From Paraburkholderia aromaticivorans (GTDB lineage Bacteria; Pseudomonadota; Gammaproteobacteria; Burkholderiales; Burkholderiaceae), in NCBI RefSeq assembly GCF_002278075.1, contig NZ_CP022989.1:1364001-1428000 (forward strand): 64,000 bases of DNA. Direction: 5' to 3'. The position numbers were made by a program, and so were the translations under genes. How positions within the stretch are numbered: position 1 is the first letter of the stretch; each line of letters begins with the position of its first letter. The notes under the pieces were generated by a model that was not told the DNA's origin, ran no database searches, and was given only the letters and a program-made list of their open reading frames with translations. Positions 54,897-63,935 of this stretch are shown one piece after another.

Positions 54897-56258
54897 ATGA
54901 ACATTGTGATTTTGGCGGCAGGCACCGGCAAGCGCATGCGGTCCGCGCTTCCCAAGGTGCTGCATCCCCTGGCCGGTCGGCCGCTTCTCGCTCACGTCAT
55001 CGACACGGCTCGCACGCTCAAGCCCACGCATCTCGTGGTGGTGATCGGCCATGGTGCCGAAGCCGTGCGCAACGCCGTCGCCGCGCCTGACGTGCAGTTC
55101 GCCGTGCAGGAACAGCAACTCGGCACGGGCCACGCGGTGCAGCAGGCGTTGCCGCTGCTCGATCCGTCCGCGCCCACGCTGGTGCTGTATGGCGACGTAC
55201 CGCTCACGCGCGCGAGCACGCTGCAGGCATTGACCGACCGTGCGGGGCAGGGCGGCTACGGCGTGCTTACCGTCACGCTCGCGGACCCGAGCGGCTACGG
55301 CCGCATCGTGCGTGATGCGCAGGGCAAGGTGGCGCGCATCGTCGAACAGAAAGACGCTACGCCCGAGCAGCTCGAGATCGCCGAGATCAACACGGGCATC
55401 ATCGTGGCGCCGACCGAGCGCCTGGGCGGCTGGCTCGCCGCGTTGAAGAACGACAACGCGCAAGGCGAGTTCTATCTGACCGACGCGGTGGAAATGGCGA
55501 TCGAAGCCGGACTCGAAGTCGTCACCACGCAACCGGACGACGAGTGGGAAACGCTCGGCGTGAACAGCAAGCAGCAGCTTGCCGAACTGGAGCGGATTCA
55601 TCAGCACAACGTGGCGGGCGCGTTGCTGGTCGCGGGCGTGACGCTCGCCGATCCGGCGCGTCTGGACGTGCGCGGCACGCTCGAATGCGGCCGCGATGTC
55701 TCGATCGACGTGAACTGCGTGTTCGAAGGGCGTGTCACGCTCGCCGACAACGTCACCATCGGGCCGAACTGTGTGATCCGCAACGCGAACATCGGCGCCG
55801 GGACGCGCGTCGACGCGTTCACGCATATCGAAGGCGCCGAAGTCGGCGCGAATGTCGTGCTCGGGCCGTATGCGCGGTTGCGCCCCGGCGCGTCGCTGCA
55901 CGACGAGTCGCATGTCGGCAACTTCGTCGAGGTGAAGAACGCGGTCCTCGGTCACGGCTCGAAGGCGAATCACCTCACCTATATCGGCGACGCGGATATC
56001 GGTGCGCGGGTGAACATCGGCGCGGGAACCATCACCTGCAACTACGACGGCGCGAACAAATTCCGCACGATTATCGAAGACGACGTGTTCGTCGGTTCGG
56101 ACACGCAGCTGGTTGCGCCGGTGCGCGTGAAGCGCGGCGTGACGATCGCGGCGGGCACCACGGTCTGGAAGGACGTCGAAGCGGACGCGCTGGTCCTGAA
56201 CGACAAAACGCAAACGAGCAAAGCGGGCTACGTGCGCCCGACCAAGAAGAAAAGCTGA
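54897..56258 (+). CDS. glmU: Bifunctional UDP-GlcNAc pyrophosphorylase/GlcN-1-P acetyltransferase
   Basis: GlmU (453 aa) makes UDP-GlcNAc for peptidoglycan and LPS. The nucleotidyltransferase part starts [27 protein letters not shown], the uridyl site. The C-terminal part is a left-handed beta-helix built from hexapeptides, with [27 protein letters not shown] and [14 protein letters not shown]. Length is exactly normal. ATG 54897 is the family start; upstream codons of the frame are untypical. glmS follows after 65 bp, so the two steps of UDP-GlcNAc synthesis are encoded together. Confidence 0.97.
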   Translation: MNIVILAAGTGKRMRSALPKVLHPLAGRPLLAHVIDTARTLKPTHLVVVIGHGAEAVRNAVAAPDVQFAVQEQQLGTGHAVQQALPLLDPSAPTLVLYGDVPLTRASTLQALTDRAGQGGYGVLTVTLADPSGYGRIVRDAQGKVARIVEQKDATPEQLEIAEINTGIIVAPTERLGGWLAALKNDNAQGEFYLTDAVEMAIEAGLEVVTTQPDDEWETLGVNSKQQLAELERIHQHNVAGALLVAGVTLADPARLDVRGTLECGRDVSIDVNCVFEGRVTLADNVTIGPNCVIRNANIGAGTRVDAFTHIEGAEVGANVVLGPYARLRPGASLHDESHVGNFVEVKNAVLGHGSKANHLTYIGDADIGARVNIGAGTITCNYDGANKFRTIIEDDVFVGSDTQLVAPVRVKRGVTIAAGTTVWKDVEADALVLNDKTQTSKAGYVRPTKKKS

Positions 56259-56323
56259 AGGGCTGATGCGCGCACGAGGCGCGCTCCTTGAAACCCGGCA
56301 CTAGCACTGAAAAGGAATGGGCC

Positions 56324-58141
56324 ATGTGTGGCATTGTCGGCGCGGTAGCGCAACGTAATATCGTTCCGGTCCTGATCGAAGGACTGCGTCGCCTCGAGTA
56401 TCGCGGCTACGATTCGTGCGGCGTGGCCGTGCTCGGCGCCGACGGTCCGCGCCGTGCGCGCAGCGTGGCGCGTGTAGCCGATCTCGATGAGCAGGTGAGC
56501 GAGAGCCATCTCGAAGGCATCACGGGTATCGCGCATACGCGCTGGGCGACGCACGGTGCGCCGGTTACAGACAACGCGCACCCGATCTTCTCGAAAGACG
56601 CACTCGCGTTGGTACACAACGGCATCATCGAGAACTACGAAACGCTGCGCGAAATGCTGCGCGGCAAGGGTTACACGTTCGTCTCGCAGACCGACACAGA
56701 GGTTATTGCGCATCTGATTCACAGCCTGTATCGCGGCGATCTGTTCGCGGCCGTGCGTGAGACCGTCGGGCAATTGCACGGCGCGTATGCGATCGCCGTG
56801 TTGCATAAGGACCAGCCGCATACGGTGGTCGGCGCGCGGCAGGGGTCGCCGCTGGTGGTTGGGCTCGGCCAGGGCGAGAACTTCCTCGCCTCGGACGCGC
56901 TAGCGCTCGCGGGCAGCACCGAACGGTTCATCTTCCTCGAAGAAGGCGACGTCTGCGAACTGTCGCTCGAGGGCGTGCGCATCGCCGATCGCGACGGCTA
57001 TGAAGCGCAGCGCGAAGTGCGTCAAGTGGCGGCGTATGGCGGAGCGGTCGAACTCGGCCCGTATCGCCACTTCATGCAGAAGGAAATTTTCGAGCAGCCG
57101 CGCGCGATCACCGACACGATCCCGCAATCGGATTCGTTCGACCCGTCGCTATTCGGCGAGGGCGCGGGCAAGGTGTTCGCGGAGATCGACAGCCTGCTGA
57201 TTCTGGCGTGCGGTACGAGCTACTACTCGGGGTTGACCGCGAAGTACTGGCTCGAATCGATCGCCAAAATCCCTACTCAGGTTGAAATTGCCAGCGAGTA
57301 TCGCTACCGCGAATCGGTGCCGAATCCGAAGTCGCTGGTCGTGGTGATCTCCCAATCGGGCGAAACGGCGGACACGCTGGCAGCGCTCAAGCATGCGCAG
57401 GATCTCGGTCACCCACATACGCTGGCCATCTGCAATGTCGGCACGAGCGCCATGGTGCGGCAGACCGAGTTGTCGTTCCTGACGCACGCGGGCCGCGAGA
57501 TCGGCGTGGCATCGACCAAGGCATTCACCACGCAACTGGTTGCGCTGTTCGTGCTGGCGGCGACGTTGGGCAAGCTGCGCGGGCGTCTGAGCGGAGAGCA
57601 GGAAGCCGAATACCTGAAGCAGCTGCGTCACTTGCCGGCCGCGTTGAATAGCGTGCTCGCGTTGGAGCCGCAGATCATCGCGTGGTCGGAAGAGTTTTCG
57701 CGCAAGGAACATGCGCTGTTCCTCGGGCGCGGGTTGCATTACCCGATCGCCCTGGAAGGCGCGCTGAAGCTCAAGGAGATTTCGTATATTCACGCCGAGG
57801 CGTATCCGGCCGGCGAGTTGAAGCATGGGCCGCTCGCGCTCGTGACTGAAGCCATGCCGGTGGTGACCGTGGCGCCGAACGACGCGCTGCTGGAAAAGCT
57901 GAAGTCGAATATTCAGGAAGTGCGCGCGCGCGGCGGTCAGCTGTATGTGTTCGCCGACGCGGATACGAAGATCGTCAACGACGAAGGTTTGCATGTGATC
58001 CGGATGCCGGAGCACTATGGCCTGTTGTCGCCGATTTTGCATGTCGTACCGCTGCAGTTGCTGGCGTATCACACCGCGTGTGCGCGAGGTACGGATGTGG
58101 ACAAGCCGCGAAATCTGGCGAAGTCGGTAACGGTGGAGTGA
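56324..58141 (+). CDS. glmS: Glutamine-fructose-6-phosphate aminotransferase
   Basis: GlmS (605 aa) forms glucosamine-6-phosphate from fructose-6-phosphate and glutamine. The catalytic Cys is residue 2 ([13 protein letters not shown]), so the ATG at 56324 is certain, with AAAGGAATGG upstream. The glutaminase part has RWATHG and HNGIIENYE. Two SIS domains contain [16 protein letters not shown] and [39 protein letters not shown]. The C-terminus ends [13 protein letters not shown], the expected active-site tail. Terminator follows at 58175. Confidence 0.98.
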   Translation: MCGIVGAVAQRNIVPVLIEGLRRLEYRGYDSCGVAVLGADGPRRARSVARVADLDEQVSESHLEGITGIAHTRWATHGAPVTDNAHPIFSKDALALVHNGIIENYETLREMLRGKGYTFVSQTDTEVIAHLIHSLYRGDLFAAVRETVGQLHGAYAIAVLHKDQPHTVVGARQGSPLVVGLGQGENFLASDALALAGSTERFIFLEEGDVCELSLEGVRIADRDGYEAQREVRQVAAYGGAVELGPYRHFMQKEIFEQPRAITDTIPQSDSFDPSLFGEGAGKVFAEIDSLLILACGTSYYSGLTAKYWLESIAKIPTQVEIASEYRYRESVPNPKSLVVVISQSGETADTLAALKHAQDLGHPHTLAICNVGTSAMVRQTELSFLTHAGREIGVASTKAFTTQLVALFVLAATLGKLRGRLSGEQEAEYLKQLRHLPAALNSVLALEPQIIAWSEEFSRKEHALFLGRGLHYPIALEGALKLKEISYIHAEAYPAGELKHGPLALVTEAMPVVTVAPNDALLEKLKSNIQEVRARGGQLYVFADADTKIVNDEGLHVIRMPEHYGLLSPILHVVPLQLLAYHTACARGTDVDKPRNLAKSVTVE

Positions 58142-58174
58142 ATGAGCGGGTGCTCGCTTCATGCGTGCAGGTTG

Positions 58175-58204
58175 AAAAAAACCACCTTCCCGGTGGTTTT
58201 TTTT
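58175..58204 (+). terminator. Terminator after glmS
   Basis: aaaaaccacc pairs with ggtggttttt around a short loop, with a run of eight Ts. The A-rich left side also makes it usable from the other strand. Confidence 0.88.
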
Positions 58205-58232
58205 CGTCCCTGCGGTCGAGCGCAAACACCTC

Positions 58233-58835
58233 TCACTCCCGCACCAATTCCACCGCTGCCGCCGAAATAAACTCCGCACGCACGCTATCGCCGACTTTCA
58301 ACTGCCCGAGCGAAATCCCGCTGGCGGCCCTGAGCACCTGTTGATGCCTGGGGCCACGCAGCGTCACCATGCGGTTCTTGCGATCGATCTTCATTACCGT
58401 GGCGACCACCTTCACGCTATGCGCCGACGACGCGTAGCCCGCCGAAGCCGGTATGGCCGCGGTCGTCTCCACGCGTTCGCGCACACCCCTGGTGGACAAT
58501 TTATCTATGCTGAGCAGCAGCGCCTGCTGATACGCAACATTGAGCCTGTCGCCGATCCTGAGCCGGCTGACATCGGCAAGGGCGGGATTGACGTCGACAT
58601 CAGCCAGATCGCCGCGCGGACCGCGCAGCGTGACGCTATTCGTGACGGTATTGATTGCGACGACGCGAACCTGAGCGTGAACCACCTCGGCGCGTGCGAG
58701 CGCCTGCTGCCCGGCGGGGATGTCGGCGTCCTGCGCGAAGCTGGATTGCCAGGGCGCGAAGGCGATGACGCTTACCAGCATAGCCGCCCCCCACATGACA
58801 GCGGCCGATGAACCGATTCTGCGCGGACAGGTCAT
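58233..58835 (-). CDS. Periplasmic protein with a duplicated beta-rich domain
   Basis: A 200-aa protein of no family I recognise. It has a signal peptide (hydrophobic stretch about residues 12-34, cleavage after SSFAQ). Two similar halves follow. In the first, VVAINTVTNSVTLRGPRGD is followed by IGDRLNVAYQQALLLSI. In the second, VMKIDRKNRMVTLRGPRHQ is followed by VGDSVRAEFISAAAVEL. Each half looks like a small beta-barrel. GGAG lies about 9 bp before the ATG. Convergent with glmS across its terminator. Confidence 0.75.
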   Translation of the reverse strand: MTCPRRIGSSAAVMWGAAMLVSVIAFAPWQSSFAQDADIPAGQQALARAEVVHAQVRVVAINTVTNSVTLRGPRGDLADVDVNPALADVSRLRIGDRLNVAYQQALLLSIDKLSTRGVRERVETTAAIPASAGYASSAHSVKVVATVMKIDRKNRMVTLRGPRHQQVLRAASGISLGQLKVGDSVRAEFISAAAVELVRE

Positions 58836-58920
58836 TTGCTGCTCCGGAAGTGATCATCACGATTCATTGCCGCAAGCATTCAATCCAGGCGATCAACGCA
58901 AATCCGCCGCGCTTTCGCGC

Positions 58921-59181
58921 CTACAACTCCGGGCGCGCCAGGTCGCTGGCGACAATGTGTTCGCCGTACACCTGCGCCGCCGCGATCGCTTCCAGCTTGG
59001 TCGCATACGGCCCGAGTTCGGGCGCGCCGTCGAATGGGAAGAGCACGCGTGCGTCGGTGGTCCGAACCACTTTCAATACGCCGAAAAAACGCTTGTAGCC
59101 GGCGAGTTTCGACGTCGCTGAAATTTCAAAATCGTCCTCGGACGTCGCGGGGACGCTGGGAATGAATGCAGTCTTGCTCAT
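58921..59181 (-). CDS. Small conserved Burkholderia-type hypothetical protein (DUF6723-like)
   Basis: An 86-aa protein, cytosolic by composition. Pattern: SKTAFIPSVPATSEDDFEIS, AGYKRFFGVLKVVRTTDARVLFPFDGAPELGPYATK and AAQVYGEHIVASDLA. It resembles a small family annotated DUF6723 in Burkholderia, from memory and unverified. An ATG at 59193 is also possible. The gene stands alone, with no operon partner. Confidence 0.65.
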   Translation of the reverse strand: MSKTAFIPSVPATSEDDFEISATSKLAGYKRFFGVLKVVRTTDARVLFPFDGAPELGPYATKLEAIAAAQVYGEHIVASDLARPEL

Positions 59182-59365
59182 ACCTGGAAACATCGCCTGT
59201 TCAATGGGCCGACACCGGCAAGAAACGCCCAGCCTACACCCGGTTGTGCCGGGAGACATTTGCCGGCGGGTTTCATTGTCTCAAATCCGGGCGGATTCGA
59301 CCGGCGACCCCACCAGCAAATCGGCGGCCGGCAGGTAACGCCGCCCTAGCCGGCCGCCGGTATCG

Positions 59366-60013
59366 TCAAACGCCTTTCACCGCCGCCGCGTGCTCCGCCG
59401 CCAGCGCGACATCGCGCTCGTTCACCTTCACGAAGCTCGGGCGCGAGCAAATGCGGGCGACATAATCGACCAGGACCGGAGATTCAGGCACCAGCTTGAA
59501 CATCATTCCCCAATGCAAGGCGATGCCCCACAAGATATCCGCAGCCGACATGGTCTCACCGAGCAGGTAGGGCGCGGCCTGCAACGGGTTCGTCACCGTG
59601 GCGATCATCGAATCGAAATCGCCGTACGGGGAGGTGGCGAGCGGCGCGGGTTCGCGCTTCGTCGCCTTGTCGACCAACGCCGGTTCGTAGCATGCCGCGT
59701 AATAGACCAGCCAGCGCAGATACGGCCCGCGTGACGGGTCATCGAGCGCCGGCGCGAGACGGGCCTCGGGAAACAGGTCGGCCAGATAGATAAAGATGGC
59801 GACCTGTTCGGTGACCAGCGCATCGCCGTGGAGAAGCGCCGGCACTTTGCCGAGTGGATTGATCGCGAGATAGGGGGCTTTGCGCTGCTCGCCGGCCTTC
59901 ATGTTCAGCACCTTCAGTTGATACGGTGCGCCGAGTTCCTCGAGCAGCGTCAGCGCGCTGACGGAGCGGCATTGCGGCGAGTGGAACAGCGTGATCGTGC
60001 GGTCTGTGGTCAT
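59366..60013 (-). CDS. Glutathione S-transferase family protein
   Basis: A 215-aa GST. The thioredoxin-like part begins ITLFHSPQCRSVSALTLLEELGAPYQL, with the Cys/Ser-containing SPQCRS. The substrate-binding loop is NPLGKVPALLHGDALVTEQVAIFIYLADLFPEA. The helical domain has SAADILWGIALHWGMMF. Its start at 60013 follows AAGG. Divergent from a WYL-type regulator with a palindrome between them, so it is a likely target of that regulator. Confidence 0.9.
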   Translation of the reverse strand: MTTDRTITLFHSPQCRSVSALTLLEELGAPYQLKVLNMKAGEQRKAPYLAINPLGKVPALLHGDALVTEQVAIFIYLADLFPEARLAPALDDPSRGPYLRWLVYYAACYEPALVDKATKREPAPLATSPYGDFDSMIATVTNPLQAAPYLLGETMSAADILWGIALHWGMMFKLVPESPVLVDYVARICSRPSFVKVNERDVALAAEHAAAVKGV

Positions 60014-60104
60014 GAAGGGAGCCTTTTCGAATGAGCGTGCGGCACACAAAGAACCGGCTTCGAAGCAGCGACGCTGCGCCGGGACGCCTTCATCCTAAGC
60101 GCCT

Positions 60105-60129
60105 ATACCTGTCAGTTCGTGTCAGGTAT
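60105..60129. promoter_or_regulatory. Palindromic operator between GST and YafY-type regulator
   Basis: The 25-bp sequence has arms ATACCTG (60105-60111) and CAGGTAT (60123-60129), symmetric around 60117, with two more matching pairs inside. It lies 17 bp before the regulator ATG (60146). Confidence 0.72.
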
Positions 60130-60145
60130 GGCTACACTTGTCCGC

Positions 60146-61111
60146 ATGAGAGCGAGCCGCCTTCTTTCCATCCTGATGACGCTGCAGGCGCGCGGCCGCG
60201 TCACGGCGCAGTCTCTCGCCGACGAATGCGCGGTCTCGTTGCGCACCATCTATCGCGACATCGACGCCCTCGGCGCCGCAGGCATTCCGGTTCATAGCGA
60301 GCGCGGGTCCGAAGGCGGATACCGCTTGCTGGACGGCTATCGCACGCGGCTGAACGGCTTGTCCTCACAGGAAGCGGAGTCATTGTTTCTCGCCGGCCTG
60401 CCGGGGCCGATGCAGGCGCTCGGTCTGGGCGCGGTGATGGCCGGCGCACAGACCAAGTTGCTGGCCGCGCTGCCGCTCGAACTGCGCGCGAGCGCGCAAC
60501 GCATGCGCTCCCGCTTTCATCTCGACGCGCCGGCCTGGTTTTCCGGCGCGGATGAGCCTGCACTTCTGCCGTCGATCGCGCGCGCGGTATGGGAGCAGCA
60601 TCCGCTGCACATTCGCTATCAGAGCTGGAAAGCCGAGAAGTTTCGCCGGATCGAGCCGCTTGGCATCGTGCTGAAAAGCGGGGCGTGGTACGTGGTCGGC
60701 CGCGTCGGGGCGGATGTGCGCATTTACCGTATCTCGCGCATCCTCGAATTGAGGGTGCTCGATGAGACGTTCGAGCGCCCGCCCGCGTTCGATCTCGCCG
60801 CCTATTGGCAGGACAGCACGCAGCGTCTTTCCGAGGAATTGCACGCGAGCGAAGCGACGCTGCGCCTGTCGCCATGGGGCATGCGGATGCTCGAAGCCTT
60901 CACGTCACCGTTCGCGCGCTCGGCGGCGATCATCGGCGAGCCCGATCCCAACGACGGCTGGCGCACCGTGACACTGCCCGTCGGTTCGGTGAGGCAGGCG
61001 TGCGCGGAGCTGCTGCGCTTCGGCACCGAGGCCGAGGTGCTGGCGCCGCCTGAGTTGCGCGCGCACATGTCGGAGGTGGCCGCGGCGCTGCATCGCCGTT
61101 ACGCGCGTTGA
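60146..61111 (+). CDS. YafY-type HTH and WYL-domain transcriptional regulator
   Basis: A 321-aa protein. It begins MRASRLLSILMTLQARGRVTAQSLADECAVSLRTIYRDIDAL, a DeoR-type helix-turn-helix. GIPVHSERGSEGGYRLLDGYRTRLNGL completes the wing. The WYL domain (about 140-225) holds HIRYQSWKAEKFRRIEPLGIVLKSGAWYVVGR. A C-terminal extension of about 90 residues is typical of the WCX region. Starts at 60119 or 60128 would lie inside the palindrome. ATG 60146 gives the usual MRASRLL start. Confidence 0.9.
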   Translation: MRASRLLSILMTLQARGRVTAQSLADECAVSLRTIYRDIDALGAAGIPVHSERGSEGGYRLLDGYRTRLNGLSSQEAESLFLAGLPGPMQALGLGAVMAGAQTKLLAALPLELRASAQRMRSRFHLDAPAWFSGADEPALLPSIARAVWEQHPLHIRYQSWKAEKFRRIEPLGIVLKSGAWYVVGRVGADVRIYRISRILELRVLDETFERPPAFDLAAYWQDSTQRLSEELHASEATLRLSPWGMRMLEAFTSPFARSAAIIGEPDPNDGWRTVTLPVGSVRQACAELLRFGTEAEVLAPPELRAHMSEVAAALHRRYAR

Positions 61112-61653
61112 TGGGGGCAGGTGGGTTTTCCGCTGTTCGATCCCCACGAAGTGGCCAACAAGGACCTCGCGACGACCACGCGAAACTGAAACACGAGCCA
61201 TACGCGGCGCGTTTCACGGGCGTATTCGGTCGGCCAGAACGTTTTCGCTGACCGCGCGAAGGCGTTCCCGCAGGCCGTTCACGCGACCGGGCGTTTCGAG
61301 CTTGAGGATCCGCGTTCCATCTTTACACGAGCAAGTCCGGCGACTACCGCGCCACTAAATTGCAACTAACGGCACATTTACCGAGAGACGAAAAACTGTT
61401 CGACAGCCCGGCAGGCGGCAATTGTGCCAAGCCGACGAGCACCCTGATCTGGTCAACGCTTGATCTCGACGACGTCGCCGCTCCCGTCGCGACGCTCAAC
61501 GACTGCTACGTGCCGAAGCCAGCCGGATCGCCCTGAATCAGGTAAAAACCTCAATCGGGGCCACGTTTCCTAAGACGAATTTCGACCCGATCTGGGTCTA
61601 ATTTGGGGGCAGAGCTATAATGACCGGATCCCCTTTTCTTCCCGACCTCCGTT
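61112..61653. other. Gene-poor stretch with possible gene relic
   Basis: About 540 bp without a convincing gene. One plus-strand frame is open for about 70 codons to a stop near 61536 and gives TSKSGDYRATKLQLTAHLP and later WSTLDLDDVAAPVATLNDCY, but no start. It may be a decayed gene. The promoter at 61588-61621 follows. Confidence 0.4.
61593..61621 (+). promoter_or_regulatory. Possible promoter of the small transglycosylase gene
   Basis: TATAAT (61616-61621) is a perfect -10 box 32 bp before the ATG. The region 17 bp upstream is a poor -35 (TGGGTC). A small palindrome, gacccgatctgggtc, overlaps it and could be an operator. Confidence 0.45.
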
Positions 61654-62304
61654 ATGAGCCGGTTACTTTGCCTGATCGTGCTTTCGCTCGGCCTGATGCA
61701 GACCGCGGCGGCCGACGAAAACACCGAGCGAATGTCCGCGTATCTGACGCACAAATTCGGCTTGGCGAAGGAAAAGGCTCAGAAGATTTCGGACGCCGTG
61801 CAATCCGCCGCTTCGAAATATTCCCTCCCGCCGGCGCTCCTACTGGCGATCATCTCGATCGAATCCCGTTTCAAGGAAAAGGCCAAGGGCGCCAACGGCG
61901 CGACCGGGTTGATGCAGGTGGTGCCGGGCGCGCATCGCGGCCTGCTGAGGAACGTCAAGGACCTCACCGAACCGACCGCGAACATCGAAGTGGGCTCGGC
62001 AATCCTGTACGGCTATATGCGCTCGGCCAACGGCGACATGAACGCCGCGCTCAAGAGCTATGGCGGGTCGCAAGCCTACGCGCAGAAAGTGAGCCTGCGG
62101 GTCGAAGATTTCGCGGCGGTCGCCACGCCGCAAGACGCCGCCCAGCAGGCGGACGCGCAGGCCGGTGCGTGCGCCGCGCAGCCTGTCTCCGACCATTGCG
62201 CGGCGCTGGACGATTGGGCCGGGGCGTTCACCGTCCCTGCCGTCAGCGCCGGCGGGAAAACTGCCGCGGCCGCGTCGTCAACACTTCCCGCTGCGTCGCA
62301 CTGA
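61654..62304 (+). CDS. Small secreted lytic transglycosylase (SLT domain)
   Basis: A 216-aa exported protein. The signal peptide is SRLLCLIVLSLGLMQTAAADE. The SLT domain (about 40-130) has PPALLLAIISIESRFKEKAKG, with the catalytic Glu, GATGLMQVVPGAH, and NIEVGSAILYGYM. An Ala-rich C-terminal tail (from about 155) has two Cys residues (GACAAQPVSDHCAAL) that could form a disulphide bond. It is unlike Slt70 because it lacks the large superhelix. Probably assists local wall opening; its role in secretion is not visible here. Confidence 0.9.
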   Translation: MSRLLCLIVLSLGLMQTAAADENTERMSAYLTHKFGLAKEKAQKISDAVQSAASKYSLPPALLLAIISIESRFKEKAKGANGATGLMQVVPGAHRGLLRNVKDLTEPTANIEVGSAILYGYMRSANGDMNAALKSYGGSQAYAQKVSLRVEDFAAVATPQDAAQQADAQAGACAAQPVSDHCAALDDWAGAFTVPAVSAGGKTAAAASSTLPAASH

Positions 62305-62471
62305 GCGACAACCTGTTTCCCTCTGCTTGACTTCCCGCCACGGCGCCACGGCTGCGGCAATGCGCTGTCACGTCCCGTAAGACATCGAGTTGCGTGCTTT
62401 TTACGCATAGTGGGCAACCGCTCTACAATGCATTCCCATTCGCGCCTACGCCGCACCCCTTCCGATCGACT

Positions 62472-63152
62472 ATGCTGACCTCGATTTCCAGAACCACAGC
62501 CGCCGCGCTTGTCGGCCTGCTGACCCTTGCCGCCTGTGGCAGCACGCCGCAAACGAAATTCCAGCAGGAATCATTCGAAACAGGCGCGAGCCCCTATGCG
62601 CGCAATTTCAACTCGAACGCCACGGACAGCTGCGAGGCCGCCCGTCGTGCTCTGCTAAGCCAGGGCTATCTGACAACCATGACGCGCAACGACACCGTCG
62701 ACGGCACCAAGAATTTCCAGCCGTCGGGCGATAGCCACGTGGTCGTCGAATTTCATGTGGTCTGTACGCCAGGGGAGGAGGCGAGCGACACCAGCATCGT
62801 CTACGTCAATGCCGTGCAGAACGGCTTTGCGCTGAAGAAGAGCGATACCTCGGCGAGCGTCGGGCTGAGCGTGCTGGGTTCGCTGTCGTTGCCGATCCGC
62901 TCGAACAGCGACGCGATGGTCAAGATCTCGAGCGAGACGATTCCGTCGGGCAAGTTTTACGACCGCTTCTTCGGGCTCGTCGACCACTATCTGCAGACGG
63001 TCGTGCGCACGCAGCCGGTGGCGAGTAGCCGCATCGAGACACGCCTTCTGCCGATGCCGGTCGAGGCGACGGCACCCGCTCCCGGAATGTCGGACATGAT
63101 CGGCACAGCTGCGTCCGCGCAGCCGGCCAGCGGGGTCGGCGTGGCGCCTTGA
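62472..63152 (+). CDS. DUF2242-type lipoprotein
   Basis: A 226-aa lipoprotein. The signal is LTSISRTTAAALVGLLTLAAC with lipobox LAAC (Cys about residue 21). The mature protein has QQESFETGASPYARNFNSNATDSCEAARRALLSQGYL, typical of DUF2242, then VVEFHVVCTPGEE and DRFFGLVDHYLQTVV. The tail is Pro/Ala-rich. The ATG at 62472 gives the proper signal; an upstream one would add a non-signal leader. Function not known. Confidence 0.85.
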   Translation: MLTSISRTTAAALVGLLTLAACGSTPQTKFQQESFETGASPYARNFNSNATDSCEAARRALLSQGYLTTMTRNDTVDGTKNFQPSGDSHVVVEFHVVCTPGEEASDTSIVYVNAVQNGFALKKSDTSASVGLSVLGSLSLPIRSNSDAMVKISSETIPSGKFYDRFFGLVDHYLQTVVRTQPVASSRIETRLLPMPVEATAPAPGMSDMIGTAASAQPASGVGVAP

Positions 63153-63728
63153 GTCATCCTCTGCAGTTCGCGGATCAAGGGCTGAACAAGGCCTGATCCG
63201 CCTTTGATCTCATCGCGATGCATCACTTATCCTATGTCTTTTACTTCAGACGTATACATACGTAGTAATAGTTAACAAGGGTTAACCCCTTTTGTGGATA
63301 ACTCCCAAATGTTCCGTCACATCAACGTCATAGAAAACCCATAACCCTACAGAATACGTCTGTAGAAAAACTACAAATCCGGGATAACTTTGATGGGGCT
63401 TGGCTGACAGGCCGTCTTATCAAGATTCCACACACAGGCTGTTCCATGCGATATCCCGGAGTTATTCATAGGAAATTGTGGATAACTCGCTTCAGAGATC
63501 GGTTTTTTCAACTCTTGCCGGGCAAGTTTTCAACTTCGCCAAGCGCTCGCCACCGTACAGACCGCGGCACTGTGCACGCGCACATTGAAAACGGACGGTA
63601 CAAAGATTGCGTCTCTCTTTTTGCAAGCGCAACTGTTGCTATTTAGTCAAAAGCATTTCGGCAACGGCTGATCCAGGCATAAAGTTAAAGTGTTTCCTGA
63701 AGTTATTGGTGCGGTGCGGGGGTGTGGA
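63153..63728. other. AT-rich gene-free region with DnaA boxes and inverted repeats
   Basis: About 575 bp, much richer in AT than the rest. Two perfect DnaA boxes (TGTGGATAA at 63293-63301 and 63477-63485) have the same orientation, and a near-match TTATTCATA sits at 63462-63470. Inverted repeats include TCCGGGATA (63378-63386) with TATCCCGGA (63452-63460), cagacgtat (63246-63254) with atacgtctg (about 63354-63362), and a small hairpin with arms tgtag/ctaca (63361-63375). No rep, par or dnaA gene lies in the window. Confidence 0.65.
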
Positions 63729-63935
63729 ATGAAACGCAGAACAGCACGACAGCTTGTCCGTCTTCTTTCGGATATTCGACATGCCACCCATTGCAGCACA
63801 CTGCGGGCGGCAGCCACCAACCGGGCCATCACGCTCGCATCCGCTGAACACGACGCGGACGCCGCCGACAGCGACGACAACAGCGAAGCCTCGCGCGACG
63901 CGCATCAAGACAAGCCAGTCCGGAGCGGATCATGA
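63729..63935 (+). CDS. Small unknown protein
   Basis: A 68-aa protein with a basic N-terminus (MKRRTARQLVRLLSDIRHATHC) and an acidic Asp-rich second half (DADAADSDDNSEASRDAHQD). No family recognised. It overlaps the next gene by 4 bp (ATGA), which supports reality of both. No clear ribosome site is seen. It could be a regulator-like peptide. Confidence 0.5.
   Translation: MKRRTARQLVRLLSDIRHATHCSTLRAAATNRAITLASAEHDADAADSDDNSEASRDAHQDKPVRSGS

Noticed and set aside
56259..56323. glmS ribozyme or riboswitch in the glmU-glmS gap
   Set aside because: The 65-bp gap is too short for the ribozyme, and the class is known from Gram-positive bacteria. No core was seen.
63229..63700. Chromosomal oriC
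   Set aside because: No dnaA, dnaN, rpmH, repA or parAB gene is within view. DnaA boxes alone do not define an origin.
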